Source: Dolomedes plantarius
Taxonomy: Eukaryota > Arthropoda > Arachnida > Araneae > Dolomedidae
Length of the DNA stretch: 64,000 nt
Assembly: GCA_907164885.2 (NCBI GenBank)
Contig: OU015493.1
Span: 122,543,693 to 122,607,692 of the forward strand
Direction: 5' to 3'
Positions within the stretch are counted from its first letter, which is position 1; each line of letters begins with the position of its first letter. The notes under the pieces are model-generated. The model made no database searches and was not told the DNA's origin. It saw nothing but the letters and a program-made list of their open reading frames with translations. Positions 48,493 through 61,703 of this stretch are shown piece after piece. The position numbers were made by a program, and so were the translations under genes.

Positions 48493-49746
48493 ATCTAGAC
48501 CAGTGTGGTCCAACCCGTGCCCCGCGGGCCGCATGCGGCCCACCAATTCATTTTTGTTGGCCCTTACCCTTCTTACTGGAAAAATATTTTAATTTAAAAT
48601 TTGGAAAAAAAATCGTTTATTCTTTTTACTGCTTTAAGTTTTTAAGACTTAAAATGTAATGACTTAAATGTAAGACTTAAATGTAATGCCGTTACTTAAA
48701 ATTTAAGTAACGGCCATATAACGGCCAGATTGAAGCTTCACTCTTCGACCGTTATAATCCGTGGCATACCTACTTCGATTTTCACTTTCATTCAGTATTG
48801 TTACGAAGGAGCCAGGTGGGAAAGGCAAGTTCCAGAAAAGTCTGCCAATAATCTGAATTGTCTTTCCACGAATACGTCCGGCACGAGAAGTGGCCCCACT
48901 TCCAGGCGACGGGTGGTGGCTAGTCATTGACTGCCGATAGGTTCGTGATCGTTCGTGTTCTGCGGAGGATTTTATGGAAGGTGTCGGTTTCCATATTAAA
49001 GGGGTAAAACTCCTATATAAACTTGATGTAATGCAAATTGTACTGAGGGCAAATAATACGGCACACTTCCCATCTGTCAGCAGTTGAAAAAAGTGACCCG
49101 AATTTTAATATGTTTCATGAAATAATAATAGATATCAAGAAAGAGTTCAAGGACTGATTCCAGGATTTTGACTCCCTAAAACCAAAACTTGCACTGTTCA
49201 ATAACCCCATGGATATTGAAGTGACTGAGGTGCCCCGCGACCTTCAAATGGAAATTCGTGTTCTTCAGGCAGACCCATTCTACCGGACTAAAAAGTGTGA
49301 TATCCCTGAAAAATTCTGGAAACTGATTTCTAAAGAACATTTTCCTAAACTGCTGAAATTCTCTATGCAAATGTTATCGCTGTTTGGCAGAACATACGTG
49401 TGCAAAAGTGCTTTTTCTGCTCACAAACAAATTAAATCAAATTCGAGAAATCGAATTGAAAGTGATTCACTGGAATCACTTTCAATTCGACCGAGAGTTT
49501 GCCTAACTGAACTTACAGTGGACATTGATAAACTTATATCAGGAAAGCAGAGCCAATCATCACATTGATTTCTCGACTGTAAAATGAAGTGGTATATTAA
49601 ATTTCTTTTAATATAAATTTTAATAAAAGTTTTTGAATACAGTATGTAATTCGTTTTCTTTCTGAAATGTCTCTGGCCCTCACATTCCTATACTAAAGTT
49701 TGATTGGCCCTTGGGTAACTAAAGGTTGGACCACACTGATCTAGAC
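48493..49746 (+). mobile_element. hAT transposon, internally deleted, intact 8-bp target duplication
   Basis: The element 48501-49738 has ends cagtgtggtccaacc and ggttggaccacactg, perfect 15-bp inverses, and is bordered by the perfect 8-bp repeat atctagac (48493-48500, 49739-49746). The left end continues with gccccgcgggccgcatgcgg, a phrase common at hAT ends. Autonomous hATs are 2.5-4 kb, so at 1.24 kb most of the gene is deleted. Confidence 0.92.
49152..49568 (+). pseudogene. hAT transposase C-terminal (dimerisation) fragment
   Basis: The frame reads DFDSLKPKLALFNNPMDIEV, then LQADPFYRTKKCDIPEKFWK, HFPKLLKFSMQMLSLFGRTY and VCKSAFSAHKQIKSNSRNR. This corresponds to the hAT C-terminal dimerisation region of the ZBED5/GTF2IRD2-like group, with the usual pattern FP-L-x(7)-LS-FGSTYVCESxFS. 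A TGA near 49156 interrupts the frame just upstream. Zinc-finger and catalytic parts are missing. Confidence 0.8.
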
Positions 49747-49959
49747 ATTTAATAGACTGTTTTGAAAGGATGCAAGAATATGATGATGAAAGCAGTGTGG
49801 GTATTTCGGAAAAAAATTATCAGGATTCCGAACGGTAAATCGATGAGAATGACATTGATCGATTGAATGACATGATGATTGTTCTTATGTCGTTCATCTA
49901 TCCCCACCTTGATTTTGTTGGCTACTCTATCATGGGAGCACCGTATAGGTGATCCAACC

Positions 49960-50085
49960 TCGCTCCTGAAGATGGGACAACGCAGAAACGGCGGTGGTTT
50001 ATCTGGAATTTGAACCCGAGCGCATTCTGTCGAAGCTCACGTCGCTAACCACTAAACAATGTATGCAGCCGTAGAAATGGATTAT
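49960..50085 (-). repeat. tRNA-derived SINE remnant, minus strand
   Basis: On the minus strand it shows an A-box-like tttagtggttagcgacg and a B-box-like gggttcaaattcc at tRNA spacing. It resembles the minus-strand SINE near 18.2 kb. Confidence 0.5.
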
Positions 50086-51452
50086 TATAACGAAGGTGAT
50101 TTTTAAAACTAAACAGGGGCTAAAAGGAGTGTCCAAGGAAACAAAGGTTGCTAAAAGATACTCCGAAAGAATTACATTCAGGCGGTCTTCGTAAAGTTTT
50201 CAAAGTAGATGTGTGGCTCAGTCACCATACTCTACGACGATCTATGAATATTTTTTTTCTTCAATGTTGCGTATTAGTTTTGACGAACTCCCTCAGAATT
50301 ACATGAATGCAAATATTAACAGAGGGAATTTTCTACAAGATTTAGCTGTTCAATTAAAAAGATTATTATTAGAAAGATGAAAGAAACTGATGAGACTGCA
50401 ACAAGATTTAAGATGCCATATTCAAGGATTTTGGAGAATTGTTGATGAAATTTGGTAAAATAGAGCTGAAAAGATAGAATAAAATATAACACAATACTGT
50501 AGCGGTAAAAAATTATAATCGTATATATATTAGAATTTCAATGACAATTGTATATTTAAAAAAAACGCTGAGTTTGAATCCTTTTTTTTTTAAAGTTATT
50601 AGCATGTCATAGACTATATCAGCAATAAAAACATTGATTGTTATCGCCAGTTTGATTTCATTTGATAGAGTAATCAAATTTTCTTAGAATTTAAGTCGGT
50701 GATCTTTGAAATTCCACATAGGTAAAAGTGCAACATTATTCTGATTGCAGTAGTTAAAGGTTAAGAATCATCAGCAACACAACTATTAAGCAACAGCAAT
50801 GTTATCAGTGCCCTTTTCATTTTTATTCACCAATTTCTATCAATAATTTCTGATTTTAAAAATTAATTCATTCGTTGTGAAATGTACTTAAATTTTCGAG
50901 TTCCATGATAACATCTCTGAACTACGTTACTAATAATCATTAATGAGAGTTAAGATAAAAGGACTCATGGATTGTATTGAAGCCATTCAATATCCGCGTA
51001 AAGCTGTCATGCTGGTATCCTGTTACGATACTTAGGGGCAGCTGCAGCAACCAACTGACACGCCCCGAGCGTATCAGTGTTGCAAGCATTCGCAGACAGA
51101 TAAGGCAAATAACAGAAAAAAATTAATTGCTATCTTCATGAAGAATTTCGGATATGAAAAAAAAAAAGCCCAGCGTAAGTCAAGATTAAGGGATCCTCAA
51201 AACGAAAGCGGTCTGCTGGTGTATGTAAAATTTCAGTTACTTGTCTCTTCGTCAAAATGGCAGGCATTTAAGCACAACCTCGTGAGATTTTTGGCTTTTA
51301 ACAACGATTCATTCATAAATTACCATGCTAATGAGAGAATTTTTTTATCTTTATAGTAATGACGGGAGAAAATTTGTTTTCTATTTTACAATATTATAAG
51401 TATCAACGTTAAACAATACACTTTCCCACTGTGTAGCAAAGAGTAACTTTTT

Positions 51453-51786
51453 GTTTAAATCAGGACTGCACAACTGGAAATATGATGAGGGCAATATTGA
51501 ATTTATAGAAAGCTGCTGCGAGCCGGAAAAAAAAGGATAGAGGGGAAAGCGAAAAGCATTTTATCTAACAAAAAATAAATTACTGAATATTTTTAAAGTA
51601 AAGCAAATATTAATATTCATTGCTTACGTATTGCTTTCGTTATAATATAAATCTATAAATAATATTCCGTATTTTTTATATTTTTTATATTATGTGTCGT
51701 CACGAAAGGCTTCGCTGCCCACAGTGTGGGTGCTGGTGGGTCGCATGTGGCCCGCGTACCGTATGTTGTACAGGTCTGGTTTAAAT
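51453..51786. mobile_element. hAT-type MITE (318 bp) with perfect 8-bp target duplication
   Basis: The element 51461-51778 is bordered by gtttaaat on both sides (51453-51460, 51779-51786). Ends caggactgcacaac and gttgtacaggtctg are near inverses. Near the right end it has gggtcgcatgtggcccgcg, a phrase like that near the left end of the hAT at 48501, so it may derive from a related element. Confidence 0.85.
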
Positions 51787-53269
51787 TAAGAAGTATTAAT
51801 ATCTTAAATAATTCCTATACACCAGTTGTACCAAAACTTTAACAATATATTTTGCATACAGAAAATTATCTTTCTAGTAGCGAAGTGTTTTCGAGGACCT
51901 ACGATTCTCAGCTTTTCGATTTGAAGCAGTTTTAGTAGTACATTATACGGACAAAGCGCTGTGCCTGTAGCTCTGTTGTACGTGTTTATTTATTGCTCAT
52001 TATAGGAGTTAATAGTTGTATTTTCCTTTCATCATAGCTCTGTAATGAGAAGGGTTTGTTTCTTTGCCACTTACAGTTTAAAATAATGTGAGATTCATGG
52101 ATTCATTCCTAGATTTGTTGGGAATAAAGAAACTTCGCCTATATTTATTATTTATAACTACGTAAAATATTTACCATTAAGTAGGTTTGGTTTACAATTA
52201 GTAATTTGGTTTTTGTTTTCTTAGGCCTGGCCCCCTGGCCCTTCGGACGGGTCGGATATTCGTTAGAATTTCTCAGTAGGTTAATGTCATAGTGTCAAGT
52301 AAATTGTGTTTGTTTCGATGTTCATGGATATAATAGTTAATTGAAAGAGTTTTTATATGTATAATTGTTAGCAAAATTGTTTATAATTGTATACAAATGT
52401 CTAATGTAGTTATAGGTTGTATATGAGCTTATACAATAAGTTTATTAGCTTTTTTAAAATTGATTGTAAAGTGTTTATATTTTTGAACATGTTTTATGTG
52501 CTTAATAGTTACGCTTATATTATTTGTAAAGGTGCTATTTTTAGATTTAAAATTAAGTTCATAATTCTGGTTTGTTGTTTATACTTGAAAGTAAATTTTG
52601 TATTTTATGTATCAATTGTAATTGTATAAATTGCATTAATTGTATATATATATGATTAATTATAGTTATGGATGCATTTGAGTTTTTCTCGTGTATTCAT
52701 CTATGAGGCTTTTGAACTTTACTGTTTTGAGTTATATAAGAAATGTAATTTAATTGTTGAAGTTTGTATGCCATCGAACGTCTAGTCCTCAGTCATTACT
52801 TACCGTATATTTACGGGCATGGCCGGTATTGCTTTTGGATAATGTGAGATTCAATATTTAATATGTTGTCTCAAGTCCATGCTCGGCTTATTTAGTCGGT
52901 TTCGTAGTTTTTAGAATAGGGCATTAAATATAGGCTTTATCCTGGTGATTCTAGATAAATATTGCTCAATCAAAACAAAAATGTCTTGGAGACTTTTCTG
53001 TTTGAAAAACCCTCCTTTCTTCTTAAATCAATCATCACGCGATCTCTGTAAATTTAATTGATTTCTCGTATCGTCAAATTTTTATTTAACTGATATTATT
53101 TTTCTATTAAAGGCGATTACGATACAGCTTATAAATGATTCTGATAGAAGAGAGACTTCTTCACACTTCCACGCTATTACCTCTTTAAGTTTCATAACCA
53201 CTGCTCTGTATGAAATATGCTTTAATGTTCTAAATGTTCATTATCTGCTCTTTAATACCTAACAAATAG

Positions 53270-53373
53270 GTTTGGATAGACGCTGCAACACAAATATTTT
53301 TTTCGCTGGGACCAGGTTTTGGAACCCTTTTGGCTCTTTCAAGTTACAATAAATTCCACAATAACTGTTACAG
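53270..53373 (+). CDS. SerT: Serotonin transporter-like SLC6 exon, TM6
   Basis: This exon encodes [20 protein letters not shown] and [14 protein letters not shown], the unwound TM6 helix of SLC6 transporters. The FFSLGPGFG core contains residues that line the central substrate and inhibitor site, equivalent to human SERT F335, S336 and F341, and contacts the ions. Its length of 104 nt, phase 0 start and two-base end (AG of an Arg codon) follow the usual SLC6 gene structure. The acceptor aacaaatag ends at 53269 and the donor gtaaga starts at 53374. Confidence 0.95.
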
Positions 53374-54328
53374 GTAAGAGTCATTCAGTTTTCTTTGTAT
53401 GCATATTTAGATTCTGATTGTTGTTTGCTTCTACTAAATAATGATAGTGCTGAATAGAAGAGTGTTAAAATTACCTATTCTGGAAACCTTTCTTTAGCTA
53501 ATTATAAAATTTACTGACAGGGAGTAATTTGAGAATAATAACCATGCAAAAAGGAAAGTGAATACAGCTTTTTTTATGAAGTCGGGATGATTAATTATTT
53601 ATTCTGCTAAAAAAGAAAAAAAATCTTTCAAGGAAATGAAACTTGAAAATGTTATAAAAAGGAACTTCCTTGCCTTGCAAGAGATGAAACGTTATCAAAC
53701 TGGGAAGAAAAAAAATTTTTGGAGGACATCTCTCCGCAAAACCAGACTTCTTGAAGGGTTTTCTTTCCTTCTTTCTATTTTCTTCTATTACTTGAGGTGC
53801 GTAAATGGACAATTCTTTCAAACCATTCATTTGCAGAGGGTGAAAGTTACTTCTTTCATAAAGGAAAAGTTTTCTTTTCCATGTAACAGTACAACTTTTC
53901 TATAGAGTAATAGTACTTAGGCTTCTCTAAGTTCATTTGAACTTTGATTGAACTTCCATTGCATCAGAGAACTGTTTTTTTACAAGATTTTACTTTTCAA
54001 AATAACACAAGTAATTCAATTAATGCTTTTTCAATATCCTGTAAAAATGTTGACTTCTTTGACAGTCAACAGAAATCATATTTAAATTATATCTTTCTAA
54101 TGTTTATCTGTATTATCTGTTCAACGAAGTAAAAACACTGGAAGTTGGGAATGAATATTTTCTTAAATGCCTGTTTCTTAAGAAAGCTTATAATCGCGAT
54201 ATTGAAAAATTCTTAATTGTTTTCTTCTCGGCAGGAATAACAGAAACACACAGCCTCCTAATATCCACAAAAAAAACTAGGCAACAAATTTAAAACTAAT
54301 TAATATATTTACAGTGCACTTTCAGGGC

Positions 54329-54666
54329 TCCAGGTAGCCTTACTGTGACGTGTTGGCTTTCAGTGCTGAGGGTGCTCGGATCGAATCCCGGCGCATGCCG
54401 TTAAATACATCTAGGCTGGATATAGGCGCGTTAAATTGTTAGACCTGACTGTCCCTCTATGAAGGTCAGTGAGGTTGGGAGAGGGTACGATCCCCCCAGA
54501 TGTCGATCCTGGGGGAGCTCGGTCAAAATTGAGGTGGCACCTAGCTAAGATGGACTCCGACCCTTGTGGTGCTATCTAAAACCGGAGCCGCACACTTCAG
54601 CCCGTATTCTACATTGATCTGGTCTAGAACTTCCAGCCAAGGGGCATTAGAAACAACAACAACAAC
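54329..54666 (+). repeat. tRNA-derived SINE with (AAC)n tail
   Basis: The head has a B-box-like ggatcgaatcc (54378-54388) preceded by a plausible A box (gtgttggctttcag). The body includes gggagagggtacgatccccc and gcacttcagccc-like sequence, and it ends in aacaacaacaac (to 54666). The clear simple-repeat tail shows the 3' end. It abuts a Tigger fragment. Confidence 0.72.
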
Positions 54667-54667
54667 G

Positions 54668-55490
54668 CAGTGTATTCCCGACTATCCGGATCAATGGAGG
54701 GGAGGAGTAGCAGGAATAATCAAAAAACAAGGATAATCCGCTTTTTATTAAGTTTTATTGTATTTTCAAAATATAACACTTCACTTGCTTTTCTATTTCA
54801 TTACTTTAATTTATTTATGTAATACGTAATATTTATTTTTGTTTTACCAAATATTTGATTTGTGTTTTGATGTCATTAGGAATTTTTCTAACTGCTATGA
54901 TATCACTGTATTCATAATTCCATTCACTCATATAATCTAGCAAAGTGTTGACAAACGTCAGCGCTGGGCATTGATCAGATCATACCAGGCAATTCTTGAC
55001 TCTCTTCAGCTTCTTCCTGAGGTTGAATCGTGGAGGCATTTATGATATCAGTGTCACCTATATGTTCGAATTCTACTTGACGTAAATCACTTTCTAACCA
55101 CTCTAGAAGATTTTCTTCGTCAATCCCTGAAAATTATTAGAAATCTTATTTAAGTACATTATCACATCCTTGATAATGTACTAAATAACATTTCTAATAA
55201 TTCCTATGACATCACTGCATTCATAATTCCATTCACTCATATAATCTAGCAAAGTGTTGACAAACGTCAGCGCTGGGCATTGATCAGATCACCAGGCTCT
55301 TCTGGACTCTCTTCAACTTCTTCCCGAGGTTGAAGCGTGGAGGCATTTATGATATCAGTGTCACCCATATGTTTGAACTCTTCTTCACGTAAATCACTTT
55401 CTAACCAGTCTAGAAGACTTTCTTCGTCAATCTCGGGGAATTATTAGAAATGTTATTTTAGTACATTATCACATTCCTTTATGAAATTAA
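54668..55490 (-). pseudogene. Tigger/CENPB-type transposase C-terminal fragment, duplicated in tandem
   Basis: On the minus strand the frame contains IDEESLLDWLESDLREEEF, then HMGDTDIINASTLQPREEVE, and, after a frame change, LLDYMSEWNYE and RKIPNDIKTQIKYLVKQK. This is the C-terminal tail typical of Tigger/jerky-type transposases; the DDE core is absent. The block occurs twice (anchor ttcataattc at 54911 and 55220, period 309 bp). The left edge, cagtgtattcccgactatcc, resembles a Tigger terminal repeat. The family call rests on weak tail similarity. Confidence 0.55.
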
Positions 55491-56179
55491 AATCTTCTCA
55501 ATAAATGGAAAATTGTTATTTTAAAAATTATTTTTTTATATATGTATACGGGAAGAAATCTGCACGCTGTTCTTAATAAATTATGTAGGTATTATTTTGG
55601 ATAAAGTTCTCAGATTTTTTTTTTCTATACGATAATCGAGAGTGCATTGTAGTCATTTCTCTCACTGAGAATTATTACATGTCATGGTCTTCAGAAACCT
55701 TTTATAAGCCATTTGACGTCAAAATGGAAAGCTTTCCGCCATTTCTCGTCTTTCGAAATTCCTTGCAGGTATATCTAAGCAAAGATATTTTAATCAGCAG
55801 TAAATTACGTTACTACTAAAAATATCAATTTATCTATAAGCATTAAGATTCATCAATAAAAACTTAAAGCCTTTTACTATTTCTAACTTAGTAAGTTCTT
55901 CGTTAAATATCGGCTTAAAAAAATACCTGAGATAAACCTTTAAATTAAATTTCCTTTGAGAAAGAGAACATTTTTTGACCTTTTTAACGTAGGATTACGT
56001 TCCTCCATAACGGTCCTTCGGAAAGCCAAATTTCAGACGCTAAAACCGTCCATCCGTCCTCGCAAGCTTTAGCTTTGGCAGCGCACCAAACCCAGTCTGT
56101 ATCGCTTGGGCAAGCATTAAGCAATTAAACAGAAAAGTACAAAAATGCATCAAAATTTTGACATACATATATGTATATA

Positions 56180-57397
56180 CACTGAAGTGCCACTGAATTA
56201 GGGATACCTACCTAGTAACGAGTTGGGCCTCCTCTGGTCTTGATAACGGCTGCCACACGACGAGGCATAGATTCAACAAGTTTCTGGAAACGTTCCACGG
56301 GAATGGCTTGCCAAATATTGGCTAAAGCTGTCCATAATTCAGTAAGGTTCTTTGGTGCTGTGTGATGGCCTTTCACGCCTTGTTCCAAAACATCCCAAAG
56401 ATGCTCAATAAGATTTAAGTCTGGGCTTCTAGGTGGCCAATTCGTGACAGAGAAGTCAGAGGAATGCTCATCCAATCAGCCAGTAGCCAACCGGGACTTG
56501 TGAGAGGTACAGTTGTCTTGCTGGAAAACTCCATTACCGTGCGGATAACAGAACAGCATAAACGGATGGAGGTGATCACCCAGCAACTCTACGTACCGAA
56601 TTGCATTGAGGGAGGTTGGTACACGCACCAAAGATCCCAAACTGTGCCATGAAAAAACACCCCAGACCATGATTGAGCCACCATGCCCTTGTACAGTTCC
56701 AGCCAGGCATGCAGGATCCATGGTTTCAGGAGCCTGACGCCATATTCTCAGCCTCCCGTCGGCGTTAAGTAGTCGGAATCGAGACTCATCACTCCATGCT
56801 ACTCGTTTCCAGTCCTCTACACTCCAGTCTCTGTGCTCTCTTGTCCAGGCAGGACGTGCAGCCCGATGGCGAGTATAGAGCAATGGTACTCTCGTAGGTC
56901 GACGGCTCCCGAAACCCATACGGTGAAGCGAGCGTTGCACAGTCCGTTTACTGACTGTACGACTGGCACCGTCATTAAACTGGGTGGTAATTTGAGCTAA
57001 TGTTTGGCTTCGCTGGCTACGTACAATACGCCTGAGCCGTCTCTCACCACGTACTGTCAAGGCTAATTGCCCTTTACAGTTTTCCCGATAGCTAGTTTTT
57101 TTTTCCACCATCCATGTATTCTTGGTATACTCTTGACACTGTCGAACTTGAAAATCCTAGCTGTCTGACGATTTCGGAAATTGAATGGCCCATGCGTCGC
57201 GCACCTACGATTTGTCCGTGATCGAAGGCGTCTAAATCAGGCAGTTTACCCATACTGGCAATTCCAACAAATTCAGAACAACCACAGTACGCGCTATATA
57301 TGCAGTTACCACAGAGCCCTCAAATGCGCATACATGATGCGCAGCGCTACACAATTTGCATAGGCTTTGCTATCCCTAATTCAGTGGCACTTCAGTG
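56180..57397 (-). mobile_element. Tc1-type transposon with perfect 27-bp inverted termini
   Basis: Ends cactgaagtgccactgaatt (56180-) and aattcagtggcacttcagtg (to 57397) continue for 27 perfect bp and are flanked by TA. The perfect ends and the largely readable gene make this one of the youngest elements in the window. Its transposase gene is on the minus strand. Confidence 0.95.
56212..57253 (-). pseudogene. Tc1-type transposase with two frameshifts, DD34E triad intact
   Basis: The enzyme would move the enclosing element. From the ATG at 57253 the N-terminal helix-turn-helix reads RRMGHSISEIVRQLGFSSST and VSRVYQEYMDGG. A frameshift at a poly-A run (about 57105) follows, then LALTVRGERRLRRIVRSQRS and SKRTVQRSLHRMGFGSRRPT, the second DNA-binding helix. 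Catalytic motifs are VAWSDESRFRLLNADGRLRI, GSIMVWGVFSWHSLG and GVFQQDNCTSHKS. After a second frameshift near 56475, NWPPRSPDLNLIEHLWDVLE carries the final Glu. The tail PRRVAAVIKTRGGPTRY is typical. All catalytic residues remain. Confidence 0.93.
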
Positions 57398-57401
57398 TAT
57401 A

Positions 57402-58347
57402 TCTTTATATATATATTTCTTCTGTCCGTGTGTATCCACTGAACTCCTCCTAAACGACTGGACTGATTTTAATGAAATTTTGTGTGTGCGATTAAGTTGA
57501 TTCGAGAATAGTTTAGATTCGCAATTTGATCCGATAGACAATTTTTTTTTAATTAGTTTATTTATTTATGTGTTGTTGTTGATCTTTGATTAGTTTAGGT
57601 ACACAATTGGTTCCGGTAGGCAGCGCTGCGATCGCGTTTCAGAACTTTTTTTATATTCATGAATTTTAATGATGTATACACGCACATTCAATAATTGGAT
57701 CCGGTAGGCAGCGCTGCAATTGCGTTTCAGAAATGTTATATCTTTATATATCTATTTCTTCTGTCCGTGTGTATGTCACTGAACTCTTCCTAAACGGCTG
57801 GACTGATTTTAATGAAATTTTGTGTGTGCGATTAAGTTGATTCAAGAATGGTTTAGATACACAATTTGATCCGATACAAAATGTTTTTTTATTTAATTTA
57901 TTTATTTATGTGTTGTTGTTGATCTTTGGTTAGTTTAGGTACACAATTGGATCCGGTAGGCAGCGCTGCAATCGCGTTTCAGAATTTTTTTTTTATTTTT
58001 ATGAATTTTAATGCTGTATACACGTGCATTGAATAACAATTAACTTAACCTACATATTGAAATTGTCAGTTCTCATTTGATTCTATGCAACTTATGAAGT
58101 ATTGAACAGCTCATTGATTAGTCATACTAATATCCATATTAATGAAATTTCGCCCACATTCTTGCTAATTTTAAGATAGGTCGAGTTGTGATAACTGTAC
58201 GCGTGGTGATGTAAGGTTTTTTTAAAAATAATTTTTTGTACATATTTTTTCATCAAAACGGTCCAAACAATTTATAGTTTACGAAAATAATTTTATGATT
58301 TTTGGATTTACAACGTTTGAACAGCACAATGTTTGTCGGGTCCGCTA

Positions 58348-58348
<1 letters not shown>
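57402..58348 (+). mobile_element. Non-autonomous Helitron with repeated 5' region
   Basis: It begins TC at 57402 after A and ends CTAG at 58345-58348 before T. The start, tctttatatatatatttctt, is repeated at 57741, and ccggtaggcagcgctg occurs three times (57613, 57701, 57953), so the 5' part was duplicated in tandem (step about 339 bp). There is no Rep or helicase sequence. It starts four bases after the Tc1 element ends. No strong terminal hairpin was seen. Confidence 0.65.
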
Positions 58349-58400
<52 letters not shown>

Positions 58401-59949
58401 TACATGTATACATAACACATACATACATATATACATACAAAAGAGGTAAGCAACGATAAGTAATCCTATGTTAATAACCCACGGTAGTTTCGTTAGAAGA
58501 GACTACCTGAATATTTTGTTCAAAAGTTTCAACTTTAAATCTAAAAGAAAAGTTCTTATGAGTTCAGGCGAACAATTTAAAGCTTAAAAGTATGTTGTAC
58601 ACGAAACATTATTTTCCACGAAGCTTCTCGAACCAGTTCAATGAAAATTTAACCTATCAATTTTAACGCTAGTAACATTTATGTTCAGATAAGTGGTTCC
58701 AACAGCATTTCCAATTTTTTTGGCATGAATGATAGCAATCAATTTTAAGTAGCTCTCCACTTTACGTGACTTCTTAGCTTGTGTTTAGTTTTAACGACAG
58801 TACTGGTACACGCTGCGAGCTTCAGTTAAAGTAAATTAAGCTATGATATTGGCTGAATCTTTCCTATAAATCAAGGCGCAGCAACTAATAAATAGAGATG
58901 ACTAGCAAGTCAGACAATCTTCTCCTTTACAGCTCTCCTTAACTCCTATCAGCGTTGCCATAAATTTTCTCTTTAATTTGTCCGGCATCACTAAAGCAAT
59001 TCTGCTGTTATGTATCCGACATGGTATATAGGCGGCTAAGAAATATCTCGAAAATAAGTTTATAAAAAGATTTTTTTGCAGATTCATTTCAGGAGACTAT
59101 TTATTTATTTATTTATTTGACATAGCTTCTTCCGGGTTTCTACTGACCAGAAAGTAAAGATATGAGCTGACATCATGTTCAGTGACTTCGAAAACACTTT
59201 TTGAACCGTTGCACCTTTTCTTGTTTTGAAACAGAGGAAATTATTGTTTATTTGAATTCTTTTCAAGTATTTCAAGTTGAATTTTTCAGTCAACGTTTTT
59301 GAAAAAGTGTCATGGCGGAGAATTAGAGAGTATGTTGAAACTTAATTTTTTACGGTATTGTCTTGAATGTTTATAGGAACAAATTTGTTTTAAGACAGGT
59401 ACGTAAGATTTTCTGTAAAAAGTAGCTAATCGGATAAAATGATGCAGGGTTGCTTGATCGTCAGAACATGGGTGTGGCAAAAAGGATTGTGTGGCCATGA
59501 ATTTTCCACTAATTTACAGCAAATAGTCTCATTCAGCCCGCGCTGTATGAGATTTCATATTTAACTGTAGAGTTCCATATGAACTAAGTTTCCATGTCCG
59601 ATACAATTTAGTTAAAGCGTTCTCCAATATTGTATGTTAAAGATCCAGGAGAAGATCTCGGAAGAAAACGGAGTCCAGGATAGGAATTTTAGGATAAATA
59701 TTACTACCTAGTTTTGTTAGTTGATTAGAAATGAGATCACAGAAAAACTCTGTTTTTGATAATTACCTGGGATTTGGACGACTCTTTCAGCTGCGGCTTG
59801 AGGAATGACTACTGAGAATGTAATACTCACAGATTAGCATTTCTTCATAACCTTAGTCAGATAATCAAAGTCAAATAATAGTAAAAATAAAATGTGACTT
59901 TAATCTTTTCCTTACGGGGTGGGATAGCATGTAGCCCAAGAATACGGGC

Positions 59950-61697
<1,748 letters not shown>

Positions 61698-61703
61698 TAT
61701 ATA

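Larger units (their letters stand above)
46604..53269 (+). other. SerT intron (TM5 exon to TM6 exon), 6.7 kb
   Basis: This phase 0 intron contains two hAT-type elements with intact 8-bp target duplications (48501-49738 and 51461-51778) and two tRNA-like stretches. I recognise nothing in 46604-47825, 47900-48492, 50090-51452 or 51787-53269. The region 50180-50460 has short coding-like runs on the plus strand, but I could not assign them to any family. Confidence 0.9.
55980..58516. repeat. Interspersed repeat family R, split by a Tc1 element and a Helitron
   Basis: The left half (55980-56175: taacgtaggattacgttcct, caaacccagtctgtatcgct, caaaattttgacatacata) and the right half (about 58383-58516: acataacacatacatacata, gcaacgataagtaatcctat, gttagaagagactacctga) match the uninterrupted copy at 34394-34715. 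Between them, in what was the microsatellite core, lie the Tc1 element 56180-57397 and the Helitron 57402-58348, with residual TA and GA repeats. Confidence 0.82.

Noticed and set aside
49755..50460. Possible degraded piggyBac-type transposase
   Set aside because: Short acidic and Leu-rich runs (e.g. near 49770 and 50330) are suggestive, but no catalytic motif or TTAA-bounded ends were identified.
52205..52330. Acceptor-like ttttcttag followed by GC-richer sequence, as a possible extra exon
   Set aside because: The flanking SerT exons join in frame without it, and the translation matches nothing in SLC6.
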